Shown one piece after another: positions 5,921 to 10,611 of a stretch of DNA of 10,611 nt. Position numbers and translations under genes: made by a program. This stretch comes from Clostridia bacterium. Lineage in GTDB: Bacteria; Bacillota; Peptococcia; DRI-13; DTU073. Each line of letters begins with the position of its first letter. Within the stretch, counting starts at the first letter, position 1. The notes beneath the pieces are model-generated. The model ran no database searches and was not told where the DNA came from. It was given only the letters and a program-made list of their open reading frames with translations. The stretch spans positions 1-10,611 of the forward strand of contig JAQVYD010000037.1 of assembly GCA_028709105.1 (NCBI GenBank). The letters run 5' to 3'.

Positions 5921-6427
5921 CTAATCCAAGAGACCCGGCGGAATTTTTACTTCCATGCGGCCACACTCCAAATCAATCCGGGTAATAACCGACTTTAACG
6001 CCGGAAGATATATTTCCTTATTATCTAATGTTTTTACCACAAAAATATCATTACTACCAGGCTTTAGGACCTCACTCAGCTTCCCTAAATATTGCTCTTT
6101 TTCATAAACATCCAAACCGATTAATTGAAAAATATAAAAAGAGCCTGCCGGAAGAGGCCTTACTTCTGCTTGAGGTATTTCTAAATATAACCCTTTTAAC
6201 CTTTCTGCCGTATTCATATCCGCAATTTCTTGCAACGACAGCAAGACCATGTTTTTATGTAACTGAACCTTGGCTATCGTATAATCCACATAGTCATTTT
6301 CACACCTAATATAAACCTTTTCCAAAGCGAAAAATCTTTGCGCATCATCAGTTAAAGGATAGATCGTTAAGCCACCCTTATTTCCATGCGTATTCACAAT
6401 CTGACCGATTTTAATATATTCCGCCAT
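5921..6427 (-). CDS. rimM: Ribosome maturation factor RimM
   Basis: 168 aa. It assists maturation of the 30S head around S19 and helps process 16S rRNA. The N-terminal RimM domain starts with KIGQIVNTHGNKGGLTIYPL (6-25) and continues through YTIAKVQLHKNMVLLSLQEI with the NTAERLKGLYLEI segment. The C-terminal PRC-barrel domain follows: FYIFQLIGLDVY (about 97-108), YLGKLSEVLKPGSNDIFVV, and IYLPALKSVITRIDLECGRM near the end. Most homologues have Ile where this one has N16 in the THGxKG turn. ATG 6427 is preceded by GGAAGGG. It sits 11 nt after ylqD and 14 nt before trmD, so co-transcription is expected. Confidence 0.96.
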   Translation of the reverse strand: MAEYIKIGQIVNTHGNKGGLTIYPLTDDAQRFFALEKVYIRCENDYVDYTIAKVQLHKNMVLLSLQEIADMNTAERLKGLYLEIPQAEVRPLPAGSFYIFQLIGLDVYEKEQYLGKLSEVLKPGSNDIFVVKTLDNKEIYLPALKSVITRIDLECGRMEVKIPPGLLD

Positions 6428-6438
6428 CTTTTCCCTTC

Positions 6439-6843
6439 CTACCTTATAGCAATAATCCGACCTTCCTCAAAAACAATCTCCCGCTGCATTATTTCTTCCC
6501 ACTTATCTCCTACCTTAACCTCAAGAGGTCCTTCGATTTCTCCCTGCATAACCTCATTCCCATTCTCCAAAGTTCCTGCAATTTTCATCTGCTCTGCCAG
6601 GGCCATTCTCGTTTCTTCCCTTTTCTGCTTTTCATATTCTAATTGTTCTCTTACTGCCGCTACTTGTGGTGAAGCTTTCAGAGTTAATTCCGTAATCATC
6701 TTTTTCGCCCGCTGTTCCAGAAACTTTAATTCAGCATCTAATTTATTGATGCCCTCCTGTAACTCTTCAATTACTTGTGTTTTAAAAGCATCGGTTACGC
6801 GAATTTTTATTTTTATTTTACGATTTATAATTAATTTTTCCAC
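6439..6843 (-). CDS. ylqD: YlqD family protein
   Basis: 134 aa, fitting the YlqD family (PF11068), a small protein of unknown biochemical role found in the Firmicute S16-TrmD operon. Residues 1-17 are basic and beta-rich (LIINRKIKIKIRV). A long charged helix at about 18-88 (EELQEGINKLDAELKFLEQRAKK) has strong coiled-coil character. The C-terminal part (about 92-134) contains LEVKVGDKWEEIMQREIVFEEGRIIAIR and looks like a small beta domain. GTG 6843 is the start, with AAGGAGG (6851-6857) 7 nt upstream. Its position between khpA and rimM suggests a link to ribosome assembly or translation, but this is context only. Confidence 0.88.
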   Translation of the reverse strand: MEKLIINRKIKIKIRVTDAFKTQVIEELQEGINKLDAELKFLEQRAKKMITELTLKASPQVAAVREQLEYEKQKREETRMALAEQMKIAGTLENGNEVMQGEIEGPLEVKVGDKWEEIMQREIVFEEGRIIAIR

Positions 6844-6872
6844 AATTTTTCCTCCTTCTTCCTGATAGGTAA

Positions 6873-6895
6873 AGAGAGGTCCTCCTGACCTCTCT
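6873..6895 (-). terminator. Hairpin overlapping the khpA stop, possible attenuator
   Basis: On the minus strand AGAGAGGTC (6895-6887), loop AGGAG and GACCTCTCT (6881-6873) form a perfect 9-bp stem starting inside the khpA TAG. Only two further T residues follow, so termination would be inefficient. It ends about 16 nt before the ylqD ribosome binding site. It could reduce read-through into ylqD-rimM-trmD, or protect the 3' end of an rpsP-khpA mRNA. Confidence 0.45.
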
Positions 6896-7124
6896 AATCA
6901 ATGATATCAATAATCACCTTTTTGTTCTCGTGAGTAGCGGCAGCTCGTACCACAGTGCGAATAGCCCGAGCAATGCGACCTTGTTTACCAATAACCTTCC
7001 CCATATCTTCGGGGGCCACACGCAACTCAATAATTGCCTTGTCCTCTTCATCCCGACGTAAAACTTGGACCTCTTCAGGATTATCTACCAAAGCTTCGGC
7101 CAGGATTTTAACCAACTCTTCCAT
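6894..7124 (-). CDS. khpA: KH-domain RNA-binding protein KhpA
   Basis: 76 aa, essentially one KH domain. The GxxG loop is visible in MGKVIGKQGRIARAIRTVVR (41-60; GKQG at 46-49), preceded by the beta strands IIELRV and followed by KKVIIDIID. In streptococci and other Firmicutes KhpA pairs with KhpB/Jag as an RNA-binding heterodimer affecting cell elongation and sRNA-mRNA biology. KhpB is not in this window. ATG 7124 has GGGGTGGG upstream. It lies 17 nt after rpsP, a near-universal Firmicute pairing (YlqC in B. subtilis), and is followed at once by a 9-bp hairpin. Confidence 0.95.
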   Translation of the reverse strand: MEELVKILAEALVDNPEEVQVLRRDEEDKAIIELRVAPEDMGKVIGKQGRIARAIRTVVRAAATHENKKVIIDIID

Positions 7125-7141
7125 CGTCCCACCCCTAACCG

Positions 7142-7399
7142 TTATTCACTAAGTTTAGCTAAAATACCAGTTTTATTAAATAAAGATCTAACTGTTTCGG
7201 AAGGTTGTGCACCTGTTTTTAACCAATATAATGCCCTTTCTTCATTAATATTAATTACAGTAGGTTTTTTAGTAGGGTCATAATAACCAATTTCCTCAAT
7301 AAACCGACCGTCACGCGGGGCACGGGAATCAGCCACTACCAACCGATAAAAAGGAGCTTTTTTAGCACCCATTCTTCTCAATCTAATCCTTGTCGCCAT
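7142..7399 (-). CDS. rpsP: 30S ribosomal protein S16
   Basis: 85 aa from ATG 7399. S16 is an early-binding 30S assembly protein on the body of 16S rRNA. The sequence has the family pattern: MATRIRLRRMGAKKAPFYRL, VVADSRAPRDGRFIEEIGYYDP and then ERALYWLKTGAQPSETVRSLF. An ATG also lies directly upstream at 7402; the second is preferred because family members begin MAxxIRL and because AAGGAGGT (7406-7413) is 6 nt from it but only 3 nt from the first. It follows ffh after about 50 nt. The ffh-rpsP-khpA order is typical of Clostridia and Bacilli. Confidence 0.97.
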   Translation of the reverse strand: MATRIRLRRMGAKKAPFYRLVVADSRAPRDGRFIEEIGYYDPTKKPTVININEERALYWLKTGAQPSETVRSLFNKTGILAKLSE

Positions 7400-7453
7400 C
7401 ATTTCACCTCCTTACAAAAGTTCGCCACTCTAAAATCCTATACCTCCATAGGT

Positions 7454-8806
7454 TTAGCTCAAAAACGGCATTTTCGGGAATCCCTTTTTTCTACCTTTCC
7501 CACCGAATTGCTGCTGAGTAAACTGTTTCATCATTTTCTTCATCTGCGTAAATTGTTTAAGAATCCGATTAACATCCGGCAACGAAGTTCCACTACCCTC
7601 AGCTATTCTCTTCCTGCGGCTGCCATTAATGATCTCCGGTTTCCGCCGCTCCTCCGCAGTCATCGCCCGAATAATTGCTTCCACTTGACCAAGATCCTTT
7701 TCCTTTATTTCTAATCCCTGCCGTCCTTTGACCTTGCCCATTCCGGGAATCATGTCCATCAACTGCTCTAGAGGACCTAAGCTTCTCATCTGCTGAATCT
7801 GCTCTAAAAAATCATCCAGCGTAAATTCATTCAAACGCATTTTACGTTCTAATTCCTGGGCTTTCTGCAGATCCACGTTAACCTGGGCTTTTTCAATCAG
7901 GGTAAGCACATCACCCATCCCTAAAATACGTGAAGCCATGCGCTCCGGATGAAAAGGCTCTAAAGCATCAAGCTTTTCACCAACACCGGCGAATTTTACA
8001 GGTGCTCCGGTAACAGCCTTTACCGATAGAGCGGCACCCCCTCTGGTATCTCCATCTAACTTCGTTAGAACCACACCATCAAGACCTAACCTCTGATTAA
8101 AACTCTCGGCTACATTTACGGCATCCTGACCGGTCATCGCATCGACAACCAATAAAATCTCCTGCGGATGACAATTAGTTTTAAGCTGCTCCAACTCACC
8201 CATTAATTCTTCATCAATATGCAAACGTCCGGCCGTATCTAAAATAACAAAATCGTGTCCGCCTTTTTGGGCATAACTTATCGCACCTCTAGCGATATCT
8301 ACAGGTTTTTGCTTGTCACCTAACGAAAAAACAGGAACCTCTAACTGCTCACCTAACACTTGAAGCTGTTTAATCGCTGCAGGTCTATAGACATCACAAG
8401 CTGTAAGCAAGGGGCTTTTTCCCTGCTTTTTTAAATAAGCGGCTAACTTGGCGCTGGTCGTCGTTTTTCCTGACCCTTGCAGCCCGACCATCATCAGCAC
8501 AGTCGGTGGTTTAGCAGCTACATTTATTTTACTCTGACTCCCTCCCATTAACTGAGTCATCTCATCATGGACAATTTTTATAACCTGCTGACCGGGAGTA
8601 AGACTTTCTAAAACCTCAGAACCAATCGCTCTTTCCGTAAGCTTATTGATAAATTCTTTAACTACCCAATAATTGACATCGGCTTCTAATAAGGCTAAAC
8701 GAACTTCCCGCATCGCCTCACGAACATCTTTTTCAGAAAGCTTCCCTTTTCCCCGCAGCTTTTTAAAAACACCTTGGAGCCTTTCCGCAATATTCTCAAA
8801 AGCCAT
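7454..8806 (-). CDS. ffh: Signal recognition particle protein Ffh (SRP54)
   Basis: 450 aa from ATG 8806. It binds signal sequences of nascent membrane and secreted proteins and, with SRP RNA and FtsY, delivers ribosomes to the Sec translocon. N domain: about 1-90. The G domain has GLQGSGKTT (108-116), CDVYRPAAIKQL (137-148), DTAGR (190-194), TKLDGD (248-253) and GVGEKLDALEPF (274-285). The methionine-rich M domain (about 322-445) contains MRLNEFTLDDFLEQIQQM, MDMIPGMGKV and a basic GKGRKKG tail. The frame extends four codons upstream to a GTG at 8818, but that codon lies within the ribosome binding site AGGTGA (8815-8820), which serves the ATG. That site overlaps the ylxM stop, so translation is probably coupled. 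Confidence 0.98.
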   Translation of the reverse strand: MAFENIAERLQGVFKKLRGKGKLSEKDVREAMREVRLALLEADVNYWVVKEFINKLTERAIGSEVLESLTPGQQVIKIVHDEMTQLMGGSQSKINVAAKPPTVLMMVGLQGSGKTTTSAKLAAYLKKQGKSPLLTACDVYRPAAIKQLQVLGEQLEVPVFSLGDKQKPVDIARGAISYAQKGGHDFVILDTAGRLHIDEELMGELEQLKTNCHPQEILLVVDAMTGQDAVNVAESFNQRLGLDGVVLTKLDGDTRGGAALSVKAVTGAPVKFAGVGEKLDALEPFHPERMASRILGMGDVLTLIEKAQVNVDLQKAQELERKMRLNEFTLDDFLEQIQQMRSLGPLEQLMDMIPGMGKVKGRQGLEIKEKDLGQVEAIIRAMTAEERRKPEIINGSRRKRIAEGSGTSLPDVNRILKQFTQMKKMMKQFTQQQFGGKGRKKGFPKMPFLS

Positions 8807-8818
8807 TAAGTGTTTCAC

Positions 8819-9187
8819 CTACCAACTATCATCTAATTTTCGCAGCAACCCTGCTACTTGATCTAAATCTTTTTTCCCATACATACTTGGGGGGGTTTTC
8901 TCTTCCGTATTCTTTAATTCGTCTATTTTTTGCGTAATTTCTTTGATTATTTCCCTGCTTAATTGATATTTCTGTACCAACCTCAATTTGCTTTCATAAT
9001 AAGCAAGGGCTTCTTCCGTCCGCTTTAAAAGGTCAAAAACAGCCTCTCGCGAAACACCCCGAATTTCACTGATTTCGCCAAAGGATAAGTCCTGTTGATA
9101 ATACAAATCATAGATTTCTTTCTGTTTTTCAGTTAAAAGCACACCATAAAAATCAAAATACAAAGCTCGTTTCGTTAAATCATTCAT
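8819..9187 (-). CDS. ylxM: YlxM/p13 family putative SRP-associated helix-turn-helix protein
   Basis: 122 aa from ATG 9187 (MNDLTKRALYFDFYGVLLTE). YlxM is encoded beside ffh in most Firmicutes and in streptococci modulates SRP GTPase function. Residues about 20-66 form a sigma-70-region-4-like helix-turn-helix: LLTEKQKEIYDLYYQQDLSF, GEISEIRGVSREAVFDLLKR and TEEALAYYESKL. The C-terminal tail is less conserved. The ATG at 9208 in the same frame has no ribosome binding site, while TGGTGA lies 7 nt before 9187 and the protein then starts as the family does. A run of seven G residues (plus strand, 8889-8895; Thr-Pro-Pro codons) lies near the C-terminus. It is the first gene after a strong promoter. 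Confidence 0.94.
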   Translation of the reverse strand: MNDLTKRALYFDFYGVLLTEKQKEIYDLYYQQDLSFGEISEIRGVSREAVFDLLKRTEEALAYYESKLRLVQKYQLSREIIKEITQKIDELKNTEEKTPPSMYGKKDLDQVAGLLRKLDDSW

Positions 9188-9228
9188 CAATAAATCACCA
9201 GAAAACATAATCTAGAAAAATTTTGTTT

Positions 9229-9252
9229 CTGTTAAGGAGATTCACTTAACAG
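9229..9252 (-). promoter_or_regulatory. Stem-loop at the 5' end of the ylxM-ffh transcript
   Basis: CTGTTAAG (9252-9245) and CTTAACAG (9236-9229) form a perfect 8-bp stem with an 8-nt loop. It begins about 8 nt after the -10 box, almost at the predicted transcription start. It may stabilise the mRNA 5' end. Alternatively it could end mtaD transcription, but the only T-run (ATTTTTC) starts 8 nt after the stem, which is poor for a terminator. Confidence 0.5.
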
Positions 9253-9259
9253 CCTCTTT

Positions 9260-9289
9260 ATTTTAAACCACTTTCCGTAACAATGTCAA
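9260..9289 (-). promoter_or_regulatory. SigA promoter for the ylxM-ffh-rpsP operon
   Basis: A perfect TTGACA (9289-9284) is followed, after 18 nt, by TAAAAT (9265-9260), a 5/6 match to TATAAT. The -35 hexamer begins on the base right after the mtaD stop codon. The predicted start around 9253 gives a leader of about 65 nt to the ylxM ATG. This is the strongest promoter match in the window. Confidence 0.8.
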
Positions 9290-10594
9290 CTATTTTTTAT
9301 GAATTAAATCCTGTCCGCGTTTTTCCGCTTCAAACAAAATTCTTTCTTCATCCATTGTTAATACTTGGCGCTCTTGCATCACAATCTTCCCATCAATAAT
9401 TACGGTTTTTAAATCAGAGGATTGTGCCGCATAAACAAGATTCGCCAGCGGATTATATAAAGGTGTCAGATGAGGCTTTTTTAAATCAAAAATTAGCAGA
9501 TCCGCTTTTTCCCCCACTGCAAGCGACCCTACATGCTCCAAGCCCAGCACCTTAGCACCGCCTTTAGTCGCCATCCTTAAAACCTGTTTAGCCGGTAAAA
9601 CAGTAGGATCCATTGCCGCAACTTTATGCAAAAGAGCACAAGTACGCATCTCTTCCAGCATATCTAAATTATTATTACTCGCGGCCCCATCAGTTCCCAA
9701 ACCTACGAAAGCACCCTTCTCTAAAAGTTGAGAAATAGGGGCGATCCCACTGGCTAATTTCATATTACTTTCCGGATTATGGGCAATCCCTACCTTGTTT
9801 TTTGCCAAAATCTCGATTTCTTTTTCTGATAGATGAACACAATGAGCTGCCAAGACATGACGTCCTTGAAAAAGCCCGATTGAATCCATTAATTCTACCG
9901 GTCTCAAACCTTCTTGTTTCGTAATTTTGGCTACCTCATCAACTGTCTCCGCTAAATGAATATGGATTCCTACACCCCAATCATCAGCGAGAGCCATCAC
10001 CCTCTCTAAATAAGCCGGAGGACACGTATAAGGAGCATGAGGTCCAAACATACAAGTAATTCTGCCCTCCCCTTGACCTTGCCAAGTTTGTATGAACTCC
10101 ACACTTTCCTCAAGAGCCAACTCTGCCGTTGCGCCTGAACCCACCATGCCCCTAGACAAAGAAGCTCGAATCCCTGATTCTAATACTGCTTGCGCTGTTT
10201 CATCCATATAAAAATACATATCCGCAAAAGTAGTCGTCCCGGACTTAATCATTTCTAAAATAGCCAATTGTGTACCCCAATAAATGTCTTCTCTATCTAA
10301 ATGTGCCTCTCGAGGCCAAATCATCTCCTCAAGCCAAGTCATCAAGGGCAAATCATCAGCATACCCTCGCAGCATCGTCATTGCCGCATGGGTATGACAA
10401 TTAATAAAACCAGGCATCACCAAGCTATCCTGCCCGTTAAGCACAGTAAAACTTGGATACTTTTCCTGTAGACTCTCCCCCACTTCTTTAATCAAACTGC
10501 CCTCAATTGCCACATCACCCTTAAACCAATCTTCCGCCCTTGAACAATCATCCATAGGAACAATTAAGGCATTTTTAATTAACAAACCCGCCAT
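9290..10594 (-). CDS. mtaD: 5-methylthioadenosine/S-adenosylhomocysteine deaminase (amidohydrolase)
   Basis: 434 aa, full length for the MtaD/SsnA-like amidohydrolases. Family members deaminate SAH to S-inosylhomocysteine and MTA to methylthioinosine with one catalytic divalent metal. Sequence landmarks: PGFINCHTHAAMTMLRGYAD (61-80; metal ligands H67, H69), MIWPREAHL (91-99), FGPHAPYTC (183-191; H186), GIHIHLAETVDE (209-220; H213, E216), LAAHCVHLSE (248-257; H251) and VGLGTDGAASNNNLDML (297-313; D302). A C-terminal beta segment with GEKADLLIFDL and TVIIDGKIVM completes the fold. ATG 10594 has AAGGAGGA (10601-10608) 6 nt upstream; its promoter lies outside the window. It is separated from ylxM by a strong promoter, so it may be a neighbour rather than an operon member. 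Related amidohydrolases can act on other substrates (guanine, cytosine, triazines), so substrate is likely but not proven. Confidence 0.9.
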   Translation of the reverse strand: MAGLLIKNALIVPMDDCSRAEDWFKGDVAIEGSLIKEVGESLQEKYPSFTVLNGQDSLVMPGFINCHTHAAMTMLRGYADDLPLMTWLEEMIWPREAHLDREDIYWGTQLAILEMIKSGTTTFADMYFYMDETAQAVLESGIRASLSRGMVGSGATAELALEESVEFIQTWQGQGEGRITCMFGPHAPYTCPPAYLERVMALADDWGVGIHIHLAETVDEVAKITKQEGLRPVELMDSIGLFQGRHVLAAHCVHLSEKEIEILAKNKVGIAHNPESNMKLASGIAPISQLLEKGAFVGLGTDGAASNNNLDMLEEMRTCALLHKVAAMDPTVLPAKQVLRMATKGGAKVLGLEHVGSLAVGEKADLLIFDLKKPHLTPLYNPLANLVYAAQSSDLKTVIIDGKIVMQERQVLTMDEERILFEAEKRGQDLIHKK

Positions 10595-10611
10595 TTACCC
10601 TCCTCCTTTCT

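Noticed and set aside
6386..6865. 159-codon open frame on the plus strand opposite ylqD
   Set aside because: It is antisense to ylqD, with its first codons also opposite the start of rimM. It has no ribosome binding site or recognisable domain, and its composition is that of a reverse-complemented gene.
7437..7452. Short inverted repeat CCTAT/ATAGG between ffh and rpsP
   Set aside because: A 5-bp stem with a 6-nt loop is weak, has no T-run, and is likely by chance at this base composition.
9188..9208. Longer ylxM start at ATG 9208
   Set aside because: There is no ribosome binding site upstream and the seven extra residues are not part of the family. ATG 9187 has TGGTGA at good spacing.
1..10611. 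CRISPR arrays, insertion sequences, tRNA or SRP RNA genes
   Set aside because: No spaced direct repeats, transposase-like frames, terminal inverted repeats or cloverleaf-type sequences were seen. The SRP RNA gene is not next to ffh here.

Overview
The window reads as a chromosomal housekeeping region of a low-GC Gram-positive bacterium, most likely a Clostridia/Peptococcaceae-like Firmicute. The clues are the conserved order ylxM-ffh-rpsP-khpA-ylqD-rimM-trmD-rplS-lepB-rbgA-rnhB-yraN-comM, AGGAGG-type ribosome binding sites in front of most genes, and Firmicute-specific families (YlxM, YlqD, RbgA, single-pass LepB). The genus cannot be named from sequence alone.

Every supported gene lies on the minus strand, so transcription runs from high to low coordinates. 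From right to left: an MTA/SAH deaminase (mtaD, 9290-10594); a consensus-like vegetative promoter abutting its stop codon; the SRP genes ylxM and ffh; ribosomal protein S16 (rpsP) and the RNA-binding KhpA; ylqD; the ribosome and tRNA factors rimM and trmD; an internal promoter and candidate leader RNA in front of rplS (L19); signal peptidase lepB; the 50S assembly GTPase rbgA; RNase HII rnhB; and the nuclease-like yraN. Next come two less familiar overlapping genes, a membrane-anchored coiled-coil protein and an exported coiled-coil phosphodiester glycosidase-like protein. A rho-independent terminator (409-431) closes the run. The window ends in the first 92 codons of comM/yifB, which has its own promoter region with a SigH-like match.

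Together the genes cover protein targeting (ffh, ylxM, lepB), ribosome biogenesis (rpsP, rimM, rplS, rbgA), tRNA methylation (trmD), nucleic-acid upkeep (rnhB, yraN) and methyl-cycle salvage (mtaD). Spacing is tight and several genes overlap. Hairpins without proper U-tracts lie after khpA and rplS and could tune read-through.

Several ORF starts were trimmed on ribosome-binding-site and family evidence: rbgA (GTG, 3955), ffh (8806), ylxM (9187), lepB (4601), rpsP (7399) and the coiled-coil membrane protein (1893). No mobile element, CRISPR array, tRNA or rRNA was seen. No stretch longer than 300 bases lacks a gene. I did not find a clear novel system. The least explained content is the two-gene envelope module at 447-1893, the SigH-like comM promoter and the heptanucleotide repeat at the trmD 3' end.
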